A stretch of DNA of 64,000 nucleotides. Origin: Streptomyces sp. NBC_00443 (GTDB lineage Bacteria > Actinomycetota > Actinomycetes > Streptomycetales > Streptomycetaceae). The stretch lies in NCBI RefSeq assembly GCF_036014175.1, contig NZ_CP107917.1, forward strand, positions 5,890,001 to 5,954,000. The letters run 5' to 3'. A model generated the notes under the pieces. That model saw only the letters and a program-made list of their open reading frames with translations, ran no database searches and was not told the DNA's origin. The position numbers and the translations under genes were made by a program. This document shows positions 25,939 through 34,153 of this stretch, in pieces (position 1 is the stretch's first letter; each line of letters starts with the position of its first letter).

Positions 25939-26506
25939 CGTCCCGCCTCCTCGACCGCGCACCGCCGCCGCTGCTGCCCGAGCGGCTCTGTGACGTGGAG
26001 GTCTTCCGCTTGCGGGGCTGTTCAGCGTCCTGCTTCCCGGACTTGCCGCTGCCGCTGCCCTGCGTCTTGCCGCGCCCCGAGCTCCGAGACGTCTCCGACC
26101 GGGCCTTCTGCCGGGACGGCCCCGGCTTCCCCTGGGACTTCCCCCGGGGCTCCTCGCCGTTCTCCTCGTCCGGTTCCTCGTCCGGTTCCGCGTCCTGCTC
26201 CTCTTCCTGTGCCTCCGCTCCCTCCTGCAACCCGGACGTGCGTTCGTGCAGGGCGTCGGCCAGGTTGCCGGCCTTCGCGCTCAGGAGGTTGGTCGCGGCC
26301 GCCTTCCCCGCGCCGGTCAGTTCGGAGCGCACCTGGTCGGTGAGGGTGTGCACGAAGGGGGACTCCTGGAGGGCCTTGCCGACCTGCCCGGGGTTCATCC
26401 GTGAGCCCGCGAGCAGCGCGCCGAGGCTGAGGGCGAGCTTCGCCTTCTTGGACCGCCCCAGCAGATAGCCGCCCAGCAGGGCCGTGCCGATCTTGGCGTT
26501 GTTCAT
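25931..26506 (-). CDS. gvpY: GvpY-like protein with Gly/Leu helix and disordered tail
   Basis: About 191 residues. Residues 1-45 are hydrophobic and glycine-rich (KIGTALLGGYLLGRSKKAKLALSLGALLAGSRM), which looks like a membrane-interacting hairpin. An amphipathic middle (LTGAGKAAATNLLSAKAGNLADALHERT) is followed by a tail switching from acidic (EEEQDAEPDEEPDEENGEE) to Ser/Arg/Lys-rich. ATG 26506 follows GAGG with 7-base spacing. It has no function assigned outside cluster membership and is specific to actinobacterial gvp loci. Confidence 0.78.
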   Translation of the reverse strand: MNNAKIGTALLGGYLLGRSKKAKLALSLGALLAGSRMNPGQVGKALQESPFVHTLTDQVRSELTGAGKAAATNLLSAKAGNLADALHERTSGLQEGAEAQEEEQDAEPDEEPDEENGEEPRGKSQGKPGPSRQKARSETSRSSGRGKTQGSGSGKSGKQDAEQPRKRKTSTSQSRSGSSGGGARSRRRDDG

Positions 26507-26554
26507 GGCCTTGCCTCTTCTCCTCACCCGAGCGGCAGCCCGCGATCCCGCGCG

Positions 26555-26821
26555 TCACTGCCCAGGAGACTGTCCGCCCTGTCGCAGCTGGTAGGCCCTG
26601 ATCTCCTCCAGGCGGTGCAGCAGTGCCTCCTCCTGCCGTGCGAACTCCTCGTCGTCGATACTGCCCTCGTCGAGCGCCCGCTCCAGATTCACGAGCGCCT
26701 CCTGCACGGGGGTCGGGTCGTAGTACTCGTCCTCGGCGGTCTTGACCACCTTGTCGAGCACCCAGCCGACGCCCCGGACGGGAGCGAACGGCAGCGTCAG
26801 AATCCCGGTGACCAGTCCCAC
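26555..26821 (-). CDS. gvpG: Gas vesicle protein GvpG
   Basis: About 88 residues: LPFAPVRGVGWVLDKVVKTAEDEYYDPTPVQEALVNLERALDEGSIDDEEFARQEEALLHRLEEIRAYQ is the GvpG signature, a short hydrophobic start followed by a helical charged region. It is needed for vesicle formation in haloarchaea and cyanobacteria. It lies between gvpF (21-base gap) and gvpY. Confidence 0.92.
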   Translation of the reverse strand: MGLVTGILTLPFAPVRGVGWVLDKVVKTAEDEYYDPTPVQEALVNLERALDEGSIDDEEFARQEEALLHRLEEIRAYQLRQGGQSPGQ

Positions 26822-26842
26822 GGCACCTCCTCGCGCCTCACA

Positions 26843-27568
26843 TCAGACGAAGCTGTACGGCGGCAGGGGACCCCGCAGCCGCAACTCCACGCCCTCGCCG
26901 TAGCGTTCGGCCAGCTCCCGGCAGGTCCGGCCGAACTCCTCGAACTGCTCGTCCGCCACGAGGAAGGACGCGCTGACGAAGTACTGCTTCGATGCCGGCG
27001 CGACCTGCTCTGCCGAGGCGAGCGGCCGCAGCGCGGCGAGAATGTCCTCGGCGATGGCGTTCTCGCGGCCCTGCACTTCCTGGGCCACCACCTGGCCGAG
27101 TGCTAGCCGGTCCTCGTACGTCCCGCCGCCCTCCCGGGTCCGCTCGTTCAGCTCACGGGCCTGCGGGCTCTGCTCCAGGACGGCACGCAGCGACGTGTCC
27201 TCGTCGAGGACGCCCTTGACGTTGAACTCCGCGTGTCCGGCAAGCTCGTCCAGCCGCTGCGCGAACAGCTGCGCCCGCTCCTCCAGGACGCCGCGTACGG
27301 CCTCCTCGTCCGCGGCGACGAAACCGAAGCTGAGCGGCAGCGTGGGGCCGTCGGTCCACAGCCGTTCCTGGACGTCGTTGTGCGCCTGCAGGTCCCGGCG
27401 GGCGACCGAGAGGTCGTCCGGGGCCTCGCTGACGACGGCACACAGGGAGTCGCCGCGCACCACGCGCACCTCGCCGGGCGGCTCGCCCACGCCTTTGACG
27501 TCGCTCAGGTCGAGGGGGTGCGAGTCCTTGGTGATCGCGTACACATACACGGACATCGGCTCGCTCAC
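26843..27568 (-). CDS. gvpF: Gas vesicle protein GvpF
   Basis: About 241 residues of the GvpF/L family, lacking the long linker of GvpL. It begins SVYVYAITKDSHPLDLSDVKGVGEPPGEVRVV, has TLPLSFGFVAADEEAVRGVL and ends VELRLRGPLPPYSFV, the typical family C-terminus. The GTG start overlaps the gvpA stop (GTGA), so translation is coupled to the major structural protein. Confidence 0.93.
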   Translation of the reverse strand: MSEPMSVYVYAITKDSHPLDLSDVKGVGEPPGEVRVVRGDSLCAVVSEAPDDLSVARRDLQAHNDVQERLWTDGPTLPLSFGFVAADEEAVRGVLEERAQLFAQRLDELAGHAEFNVKGVLDEDTSLRAVLEQSPQARELNERTREGGGTYEDRLALGQVVAQEVQGRENAIAEDILAALRPLASAEQVAPASKQYFVSASFLVADEQFEEFGRTCRELAERYGEGVELRLRGPLPPYSFV

Positions 27569-28065
27569 TCCTCCCGGTCCCGTGCGGAGTGACGTTCCGA
27601 ACGGCGTTCGGAGCGCTCACGCCGTTTCTCGCGCGCCGGCCTGCGCTCCTGCTCGGCGTCCGCCTCCGCGTCCTCGTCCGCGGCTTCGTCCTCGTCACCG
27701 TCGCCCTTGAAGGAATCGGTGATGGCCTCGACGGCGCCCGACAGCGCTCCCTTGCTCTTGCCGCGTGCCCCGCTCTCGACGGAGCCTCCGACAAGGTCGG
27801 TCAGCTGCGCGGGCGACTTGCTGCCCGACTCCAGATCCAGCCGGTTGGTCGCCTCGGCGAAGCGCAGATACGTGTCCACGCTGGCCACGACCACCCGCGC
27901 GTCGATCTTCAGGATCTCGATGCCCACGAGGGACACCCGGACGAACGCGTCAATGACCAGGCCCCGGTCGAGGACGAGTTCCAGCACGTCGTAGAGGTTC
28001 CCCGAGCCGCCTCCGGCGGCGCCGGGGACACCACCGCCGCCGTTGCCCTGTGGCACCACAGTCAC
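27565..28065 (-). CDS. gvpA: Gas vesicle structural protein GvpA with extended charged tail
   Basis: About 166 residues, more than twice the length of cyanobacterial GvpA (about 70). The structural core is NLYDVLELVLDRGLVIDAFVRVSLVGIEILKIDARVVVASVDTYLRFAEATNRLDL, which matches GvpA well including the E-L/R-V-S-L-V-G-I-E-I-L motif. The extra C-terminal 75 residues are first Ser/Gly, then acidic (DGDEDEAADEDAEADAE), then basic (RRPAREKRRERSERRSER). Such a tail should prevent the tight ribbed packing of a normal vesicle wall. A hairpin at 28127-28151 precedes it. Confidence 0.9.
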   Translation of the reverse strand: MTVVPQGNGGGGVPGAAGGGSGNLYDVLELVLDRGLVIDAFVRVSLVGIEILKIDARVVVASVDTYLRFAEATNRLDLESGSKSPAQLTDLVGGSVESGARGKSKGALSGAVEAITDSFKGDGDEDEAADEDAEADAEQERRPAREKRRERSERRSERHSARDREE

Positions 28066-28126
28066 GGTGTCTTCCCTTCCGGCTCGGCTTCCGGTGAAAT
28101 CAGCGAAATCCGACTTCCCGGGGAAT

Positions 28127-28151
28127 CTCTGACAAAACCGACTTGTCAGAG
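28127..28151. promoter_or_regulatory. Perfect hairpin between gvpO and gvpA
   Basis: CTCTGACAA (28127-28135) and TTGTCAGAG (28143-28151) form 9-bp perfect arms around a 7-base loop, with a further GAAT/ATTC pairing one bulge away. It lies 62 bases upstream of gvpA in the 110-base gap after gvpO. Without a U-run it may be a processing or attenuation structure, or a protein-binding palindrome, setting gvpA level relative to gvpO. Confidence 0.55.
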
Positions 28152-28175
28152 AATTCCTGACGAAAGGGTCATGGC

Positions 28176-28508
28176 CTAGCGGCGATCTGCCCTGTCCACC
28201 TGCGAGCGCGTGTAACGACGCCCGCGCCTGTACGACACCAGTTGCCCCTCCCGGTCCAGAACCACCTGGTAGCTGGCCATCACGCTGGTCGTCTCGGGAA
28301 TGCGTTCCAGTTCCACGACCTCGACGTCGGCTTCCCAGCCCTGATCCGTCGGCTTCAGCGAGGAGACCGACTCGGGAGCCCTCCCCAGCAGCTCACTGAG
28401 CTGTTCCGCCGCGGACCGTATGGCATCGGCGGCGGACATCCGCGCCTCGGCGGGCGCCTGCCGTGATGAGGAACGTGCCTTGCGCGGCTCGCGATCGCTC
28501 GTGATCAT
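28176..28508 (-). CDS. gvpO: Gas vesicle protein GvpO
   Basis: About 110 residues. The N-terminus is basic and disordered (REPRKARSSSRQAPAEARMS). The conserved GvpO domain is AADAIRSAAEQLSELLGRAPESVSSLKPTDQGWEADVEVVELERIPETTSVMASYQVVLDREGQLVSYRRGRRYTR. GvpO influences gvp mRNA in haloarchaea; its role in Streptomyces is open. It is the promoter-proximal gene of the cluster; the start follows AGAAGGTGA closely, an unusually short spacing. Confidence 0.9.
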   Translation of the reverse strand: MITSDREPRKARSSSRQAPAEARMSAADAIRSAAEQLSELLGRAPESVSSLKPTDQGWEADVEVVELERIPETTSVMASYQVVLDREGQLVSYRRGRRYTRSQVDRADRR

Positions 28509-28572
28509 TCACCTTCTCGCCCTGACTCCTCAATCATCGGCCTCTCGCACAGCCCATGCCACTTCTCGCCCG

Positions 28573-28959
28573 CTACCTGCCGGCCGCCCGCTTCGTGAGC
28601 ACCGCCGGCACCACCGGAACGAGCATCTCCACCACCCGGGACACGGCATCCTGAGGCAGCCCCGTCCTGCGGGCCACCGCGTCCGCGACCGGCTCGGCCT
28701 CCTTGGCCAGCAGCCCGGCCATGAGGCCGCCGGTCGCGAAGCCGCCCACGGTGGCCACGCCGGTGAGCGGGGCGTCGTGCGGCGTCGCGACGGATTCCGC
28801 CTCGGCGGACAGCGCCGCCACCGTCGTACCGACCATCTGCCGGGCCCCCGCCTCGTCCGTGCCCAGCAGCCTCGCGATGTCCCCGATCCGGTGGTCGCCG
28901 AGCTCGTCGAGCACGTCGTCCTGGAGGGAGGTGAGGGGGTTTGCGTCTACCTCTGACAT
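28573..28959 (-). CDS. DUF937-family protein
   Basis: About 128 residues: NPLTSLQDDVLDELGDHRIGDIARLLGTDEAGARQMVGTTVAALSAEAE and a glycine-rich hydrophobic hairpin TGVATVGGFATGGLMAGLLA, then DAVSRVVEMLVPVVPAVLTKRA. This is the DUF937/YidB-like arrangement. It has no signal peptide. It lies 64 bases upstream of gvpO in the same direction and could share the gvp transcript or be its own unit. The function is unknown. Confidence 0.72.
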   Translation of the reverse strand: MSEVDANPLTSLQDDVLDELGDHRIGDIARLLGTDEAGARQMVGTTVAALSAEAESVATPHDAPLTGVATVGGFATGGLMAGLLAKEAEPVADAVARRTGLPQDAVSRVVEMLVPVVPAVLTKRAAGR

Positions 28960-29138
28960 GTCTGAAACGCTACTTCTGTCCCGGTTGCTGGGCACGCCGA
29001 AGCCGCCCCGAAAAAATGCCCGGAAAAATCCGCGGAGACCGTGCAACCCTTCCCGCACCTCGCCGGTCGTACTTGGCATCAGGACTCTTGGAGGGGGATC
29101 TGGGGGGATCGCGGGGGTTCTGATGGGGAGGGGAAACC

Positions 29139-29170
29139 CGAGGGGCTCGGTCGACGGACCGGGCCCCTCG
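29139..29170 (-). terminator. Strong hairpin after rbsD, likely terminator
   Basis: CGAGGGGCTCGGTC (29139-29152) pairs with GACCGGGCCCCTCG (29157-29170) over 14 positions with one G-U pair and a GACG tetraloop. It sits about 92 bases downstream of the rbsD stop on the minus strand and should end the ribose transcript before the DUF937 gene. It is followed on that strand by GGGTTTCCCC rather than a long U-run. The rest of 28960-29261 holds no gene apart from the tandem repeats at 29183-29263. Confidence 0.65.
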
Positions 29171-29182
29171 AAACGTTCTTGG

Positions 29183-29263
29183 ATCTCCAGGACTCCCCGG
29201 CATCTCCGGGACTCCCTGGGGATCTCCGGGACTCGAAGCGTGCCTGGACCTCGAAGCGTGCCT
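29183..29263. repeat. Imperfect tandem repeats, 18-20 bp period
   Basis: Three copies of ATCTCC(A/G)GGACTC start at 29183, 29202 and 29222. Two copies of CTCGAAGCGTGCCT follow at 29232 and 29250. The last copy runs into the rbsD stop codon. The period of about two helical turns would place repeated protein sites on one DNA face, but slippage-generated repeats are equally possible. Confidence 0.7.
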
Positions 29264-29651
29264 AGAAGAAGACCCCGCAGCGCAGCAGCACATTCGCGTA
29301 CGGCCGCGCCTCGCCGGTCCGTACCACCAGCCGCGCCCCGGCCGACAGCTCCTTGAGCCGCTCGTGCGTGACCAGCCGCAGCTCGGGAAACTCCCCGTCC
29401 AGCAGCGCGGCCGCCGAGGGGTTCGCCTCGCGGATCTCCTGCGCCGCCGTCGCGCCCTCCACCACCAGCTCGGCCAGCAGACCGCCCAGCACCTCGGCGA
29501 AGGACGGCACGCCGGCCCGGAAGGCCAAGTCCACGACCCGGGGGCCGTCGGGTATCGGCATGCCCGCGTCGCACACCAGCACGCCGTCGCCGTGGCCCAA
29601 CTCGGCGAGGGCGCCGGACAGGTGGCGGTTCAGTATTCCGGCCCTCTTCAC
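29262..29651 (-). CDS. rbsD: D-ribose pyranase RbsD
   Basis: About 129 residues. It has KRAGILNRHLSGALAELGHGDGVLVCDAGMPIPDGPRVVDLAF at the N-terminus (catalytic His near residue 10 in NRHLS) and ends RTGEARPYANVLLRCGVFF. It interconverts beta-pyranose and beta-furanose ribose, so that ribokinase gets its substrate. It is the last gene of the rbs operon; its ATG overlaps the rbsK stop. Confidence 0.93.
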   Translation of the reverse strand: MKRAGILNRHLSGALAELGHGDGVLVCDAGMPIPDGPRVVDLAFRAGVPSFAEVLGGLLAELVVEGATAAQEIREANPSAAALLDGEFPELRLVTHERLKELSAGARLVVRTGEARPYANVLLRCGVFF

Positions 29652-30550
29652 AGCGCCTCGACCTCCGCCGCCGTCGGGAAGGACACCTGCGCGCCCTTGC
29701 GTGTCACGGCCACCGCGCCGACCCGGGCCGCGTACGCCGCCGCCTCGGCAAGGGACGCGCCCGTGCCGAGCCGCCAGGCCAGCGCGGCCGTGAAGGCGTC
29801 GCCCGCCCCCGTCGTGTCCACCGCGTCCACCTGCACGGACGGAACCCGCGTCACACCCTTGGCGGAGGCCACCAGAGCGCCCTCGCCGCCCAGGGTCACG
29901 ACCACCGAGCGGGGCCCCTTCGCGAGCAGGATCCGCGCCCAGTCCTCGGGGGTGTCGCCCACCGCGGAGCCGCCGAGGATCACCTTCGCCTCGTGCTCGT
30001 TCACGATCAGCGGGTCACAGGCCGCCAGCACCTCGGCCGGCAGCGGGCGGGGCGGGGACGGGTTCAGCACGAAGCGGCTGCCGTCCGCCAGGCTGCGGAC
30101 CACCTCGGCGACCGTCTCCAGCGGGATCTCCAGCTGGACCGACACCACCCGCGACGCCTGGAAGAGGCTCGCGGCGGCCCGTACGTCCTGCGGGGTGAGC
30201 CTGCCGTTGGCCCCGGGCGAGACCACGATGCTGTTGTCCCCGGACGGGTCCACCGTGATCAGCGCGACGCCGGTCGGCGCGCCGCCCACCAGGACGCCCA
30301 CCGTGTCGACACCGGACTCCCGCTGCGAGTCGAGCAGCAGCCGGCCGTGCGCGTCGTCGCCGACCCGGGCCAGCAAGGCCGTACGGGCCCCGAGCCGGGC
30401 GGCCGCGACGGCCTGGTTCGCGCCTTTGCCGCCCGGGTGGACGGCCAGATCGGACCCGAGCACGGTCTCGCCGGCCCCCGGCCGGCGCTCGACGCCGATC
30501 ACCAGGTCGGCGTTGGCCGACCCTACGACCAGGAGGTCGTAGTCGTACAT
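29648..30550 (-). CDS. rbsK: Ribokinase RbsK
   Basis: About 300 residues of the PfkB family. N-terminal LLVVGSANADLVIGVERRPGAGETVLGSDLAVHPGGKGANQAVAAARLGA carries PfkB signature 1. Signature 2, DTTGAGDAFTAALAWRL, contains the catalytic Asp and the anion hole. It phosphorylates D-ribose at O5. ATG 30550 has GGGGAG 7 bases upstream; the frame is open to 30622. It follows the rbsCB fusion gene after 137 bases and overlaps rbsD by 4. Confidence 0.93.
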   Translation of the reverse strand: MYDYDLLVVGSANADLVIGVERRPGAGETVLGSDLAVHPGGKGANQAVAAARLGARTALLARVGDDAHGRLLLDSQRESGVDTVGVLVGGAPTGVALITVDPSGDNSIVVSPGANGRLTPQDVRAAASLFQASRVVSVQLEIPLETVAEVVRSLADGSRFVLNPSPPRPLPAEVLAACDPLIVNEHEAKVILGGSAVGDTPEDWARILLAKGPRSVVVTLGGEGALVASAKGVTRVPSVQVDAVDTTGAGDAFTAALAWRLGTGASLAEAAAYAARVGAVAVTRKGAQVSFPTAAEVEAL

Positions 30551-30687
30551 GAGGTTGCTCCCCTGATAGGTCCCCGTGGTGACGTGCGGCGGGCGGCCGT
30601 CACCAGGTCCATGCTCCTGCAACGACCGCCCGCCCGTTCGCCGTTCCCTCGACTCCAGCCGGATGTCGGCCGGATGTGTGCGGAAGG

Positions 30688-32634
30688 TCAGCCGCCGAAT
30701 CCGGCCACGTTCTCCTTCGTGACCACCTTCACCGGCACCTTCACGGTCTGCTCGACCTTCTTGCCCTGAAATGCCTTGAGCGCGTTGTCCACGGCGATCT
30801 TGCCGAGCTGGCTCGGCTGCTGTGCCACGGACGCGTACAGCGAGCCGCCCTTGACCGCGTTCAGGCCGTCGGGGGTGCCGTCGAAGCCGACCACGGAGAC
30901 CGACTTGCCGGCCTTGGAACCCAGGGCCTTGATCGCGCCCAGCGCCATCTCGTCGTTGGCGGCGATGACGCCCTGGACGTCCGGGTGCGCCTGGAGCAGG
31001 TTCGACATCACGTCGAGCCCCTTGGTGCGGTCGAAGTCGGCGGGCTGCTGGGCGACGACCTGGATGCCCGGGTAGGCCTTGAGGCCGTTCGCGAAGCCCT
31101 GCGCGCGCTCACGGGCGGCGGAGGTGCCCGCCTGGCCCTGGAGGATCACGATCTTGCCCTTGCCGCCGAGCTTCTCGGCCACCGTCTTGGCGGCGAGCTC
31201 ACCACCGGCGACGTTGTCGGAGGCGACCAGGGCCTCGGTCTGCGCGTTGTTGACGCCCCGGTCGACGGCGATGACCGGGATCTTCGCCTTGTCGGCGGCC
31301 TTCACGGAGTTGCTGGCCGCATCCGAGTCCACCGGGTTGACGATGATGGCGCCGACGCGCGAACTGGTGAAGTTCTGCAGCTGGTTGGCCTGCTGGGAGG
31401 CGTCGTTCTGGGCGTCCGTGACGGTCAGGTCGATGCCGAGCTTCTTCGCCTCGGCCTGGGCGCCCGCCCGGATCTGCACGAAGAAGGGGTTGTTGAGGGT
31501 GGACAAGGACAGGCCCATCTTCGGGTTCGACGACGAGGACGAGCCGTTGTGCAGGAAGGAGGTCGCCCCCACGATCGCCACGGTGACGACAGCCGCGAGC
31601 GCGTACGTCCCCGCCTGCTTCCCCTTGCCGCCGCCCGTTCCGGCCGTCACCGGGGTCGCCCCGGCCTTGCGGCGCAGCGTGTCGAACAGGACCGCCAGCG
31701 CGATCACGACGCCGATGACGACCTGCTGCCAGAAGGCGGACACGTTCAGCAGGTTCAGGCCGTTGCGCAGCACCGCCAGGATCAGCGCGCCGATCAGGGT
31801 GCCGGACGCCTTGCCGGTGCCGCCCGCGAGCGAGGCACCGCCGATGACGACCGCGGCGATCGCGTCCAGCTCGTAGCCGTCGGCGGCCTGCGGCTGCGCG
31901 GAGGACAGCCGGGCGGCGAGCACGACGCCCGCGACGGCGGCGAAGACGCCCGACAGGGCGTAGATGGCGAGCTTCTGCTTCTTCACGCGCAGACCCGACA
32001 GGCGCGCTGCCTCCTCGTTGCCGCCGATGGCGTACATCGAGCGGCCGATGTAGGTCCGGCCGAGCACGAAGGCGGCGATCAGACCCATCACGATCATCAC
32101 GAGCACCGGCACCGGCAGCCAGCCGCCGAGCGTGTCACCGAGGTGCGAGACGGAGTCGGGGAGGGCGATGGGGGAGCCCTCGGAGATCACCAGTGACAGG
32201 CCGCGGGCCACCGAGAGCATCGCGAGCGTCGCGATGAACGGCGGGAGTTTGCCGTACGCGATGAGGAAGCCGTTGACGAGACCGGCCGCGATGCCGGTCG
32301 CGACGGCCAGCAGCACCCCTATGAAGACCGGCACCCCGTGCGAGGTCGCGGTCCACGCGAGGACGGTGGCCGACAGCGCCGCCACCGAACCGACCGACAG
32401 GTCGATGCCCGCCGAGACGATCACGAACGTGACGCCGAAGGCGAGGATGGCGGTCACGGCCGCCTGGACGCCGACGTTCAGGAGGTTGTCGGTGGTCAGG
32501 AAGTCGCCGGACAGCGCCGACATGGCGACGACCAGGACGATCAGCGCGGTGAGCGCGCCGTTGTCGAGCAGGAGTCGGCGAATTCCCGAGGCGCCACTCG
32601 CGCCCGGCGTGCTCTTGAGCGTGTCAGTGGCCAC
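30688..32634 (-). CDS. rbsCB: Fused ribose ABC permease and substrate-binding protein
   Basis: About 648 residues. Residues 1-330 are an RbsC-type permease (SAGIDLSVGSVAALSA, LPPFIATLAMLSVARGL, AIGGNEEAARLSGLRV, AVVIGGASLAGGTGKASGTLIGALIL). An extra helix at about 345-362 (TYALAAVVTVAIVGATSFL) leads to a Ser-rich linker. Residues 372-648 are an RbsB-type periplasmic-binding domain (MGLSLSTLNNPFFVQI, IVNPVDSDAA, VVGFDGTPDGL). The binding protein is thus tethered to its permease outside the membrane. S. coelicolor has the same fusion. The GTG start overlaps rbsA by 11 bases. Confidence 0.93.
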   Translation of the reverse strand: MATDTLKSTPGASGASGIRRLLLDNGALTALIVLVVAMSALSGDFLTTDNLLNVGVQAAVTAILAFGVTFVIVSAGIDLSVGSVAALSATVLAWTATSHGVPVFIGVLLAVATGIAAGLVNGFLIAYGKLPPFIATLAMLSVARGLSLVISEGSPIALPDSVSHLGDTLGGWLPVPVLVMIVMGLIAAFVLGRTYIGRSMYAIGGNEEAARLSGLRVKKQKLAIYALSGVFAAVAGVVLAARLSSAQPQAADGYELDAIAAVVIGGASLAGGTGKASGTLIGALILAVLRNGLNLLNVSAFWQQVVIGVVIALAVLFDTLRRKAGATPVTAGTGGGKGKQAGTYALAAVVTVAIVGATSFLHNGSSSSSNPKMGLSLSTLNNPFFVQIRAGAQAEAKKLGIDLTVTDAQNDASQQANQLQNFTSSRVGAIIVNPVDSDAASNSVKAADKAKIPVIAVDRGVNNAQTEALVASDNVAGGELAAKTVAEKLGGKGKIVILQGQAGTSAARERAQGFANGLKAYPGIQVVAQQPADFDRTKGLDVMSNLLQAHPDVQGVIAANDEMALGAIKALGSKAGKSVSVVGFDGTPDGLNAVKGGSLYASVAQQPSQLGKIAVDNALKAFQGKKVEQTVKVPVKVVTKENVAGFGG

Positions 32635-34153
32635 GGGGGGCCTCCGTTCCGGTCTTGTCGGTGGTGGGGTTGCTGACGGCGAGTGCCATCACGGCGTCCT
32701 GGGTGGCCTCGTCGGCCGTGAGCTCGCCCGCGATCCGGCCCTGGGCCATCACCAGGACCCGGTCGCTCATGCCGAGGACCTCGGGCAGGTCACTGGAGAT
32801 CATCAGGACGGCGGCGCCGGCCGCGGTCAGTTCGTTGATGAGCTGGTAGATCTCGACCTTGGCGCCGACATCGATGCCGCGCGTGGGCTCGTCGAGGATC
32901 AGCACCTTGGTGTCGGCGAGCAGCCACTTGCCGATGACGACCTTCTGCTGGTTGCCGCCGGAGAGCGTGCGCACGTGCTGCCCGAGGCCCGCCATCCGCA
33001 CGCCGAGCTGCCCCGCGATCCGCGCGGCCGCCGCACGCTGGCCCTTGAGGTCGACGAGACCCGCGCGCGTGGCGGACCGCAGCGTCACCAGGCCGAGGTT
33101 CTCCTCGACGGACGCGTCCAGCACCAGACCCTGGCCCTTGCGGTCCTCGGGGATGAGTCCGATGCCCGCGGTCATCGCCGCGTTGACGTCGTACTTCGGG
33201 ACGGAGGACCCGGCGACCTTCACGGCCCCCTTGTCGTACGGGTCCGCCCCGAACACCGCCCGCACCACCTCGGTACGTCCGGCGCCGACCAGCCCCGCGA
33301 TGCCGACCACCTCACCGGCGTGCACCGCGAAGCTGACGTCGTGGAAGACGCCGTCCCTGGTCAGCCCCTCGACGGTGAGCAACGCGGCGCCCTGGTCGGC
33401 GCGTTCACGCGGGTACTGCTGCTCGATGGAGCGGCCCACCATGAGCCGTACGAGCTCGTCCTCGGGCGTGGCGGCCGGAACCTGCCCGACGCTCCTGCCG
33501 TCCCGGATGACCGTCACCCGGTCGCCCAGGGCGGCGATCTCCTCCAGGTGATGGGTGATGAAGACGATCCCGACGCCGTCCTCGCGCAGCCTGCGCACGA
33601 TCGAGAAGAGCTTCTCGACCTCCTCGGAGGTCAGCACGGCCGTCGGCTCGTCCATGATGAGCACGCGCGCGTTCAGGCTGAGCGCCTTCGCGATCTCGAC
33701 CATCTGCAGCCGCGCGATGCCGAGTTCCCGCACGTGCGCGCGTGGGGACACATTGACGCCGACCCGCTTCAGCAGAACCTCGGCGTCGGCCTCCATCCGC
33801 TTCCGGTCGATCATCCCGAAGCGACGCGGTTGCCTCCCCAGGAAGATGTTCTCGGCGACCGTCAGATCGGGGACGAGGTTGAACTCCTGGTAGATGGTGG
33901 CGATCCCCAGGCGCTCGGAGTCCTGCGCACCATGGATGCGCGTCTCCTTGCCGCCGACCAGGATCCGCCCGGCGTCGGGCGTGTAGGCGCCGGAGAGCAT
34001 CTTGATGAGGGTGCTCTTGCCCGCGCCGTTCTCACCGAGCAGCACATGCACCTCGCCGCGGCGCAGATCGAAGTCGACGCCGTCCAGGGCGATCACGCCG
34101 GGGAAGGTCTTCCGTATGCCCTCGATGCGCAGCAACTCGTCCGCGTTGCTCAC
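32624..34153 (-). CDS. rbsA: Ribose ABC transporter ATPase RbsA
   Basis: About 509 residues with two ATPase domains. NBD1 has LLGENGAGKSTLIKMLSG (Walker A) and VLIMDEPTAVLT. NBD2 has the usual degenerate Walker A GLVGAGRTEVVRAVFG but keeps LSGGNQQKVVIGKWL and VLILDEPTRGIDVGAK. It energises uptake by the RbsCB fusion. GTG 34153 has GGAG 6 bases upstream and overlaps the rbsR stop (GTGA). A longer frame to 34750 is antisense-like over rbsR. Confidence 0.92.
   Translation of the reverse strand: MSNADELLRIEGIRKTFPGVIALDGVDFDLRRGEVHVLLGENGAGKSTLIKMLSGAYTPDAGRILVGGKETRIHGAQDSERLGIATIYQEFNLVPDLTVAENIFLGRQPRRFGMIDRKRMEADAEVLLKRVGVNVSPRAHVRELGIARLQMVEIAKALSLNARVLIMDEPTAVLTSEEVEKLFSIVRRLREDGVGIVFITHHLEEIAALGDRVTVIRDGRSVGQVPAATPEDELVRLMVGRSIEQQYPRERADQGAALLTVEGLTRDGVFHDVSFAVHAGEVVGIAGLVGAGRTEVVRAVFGADPYDKGAVKVAGSSVPKYDVNAAMTAGIGLIPEDRKGQGLVLDASVEENLGLVTLRSATRAGLVDLKGQRAAAARIAGQLGVRMAGLGQHVRTLSGGNQQKVVIGKWLLADTKVLILDEPTRGIDVGAKVEIYQLINELTAAGAAVLMISSDLPEVLGMSDRVLVMAQGRIAGELTADEATQDAVMALAVSNPTTDKTGTEAPRGH

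Noticed and set aside
24061..26343. 760-codon plus-strand frame with long Leu/Val stretches opposite gvpJ-gvpZ-gvpY
   Set aside because: The hydrophobic runs are the antisense of the GAC/GAG codons that make the acidic tail of GvpZ; gvp families are clear on the minus strand.
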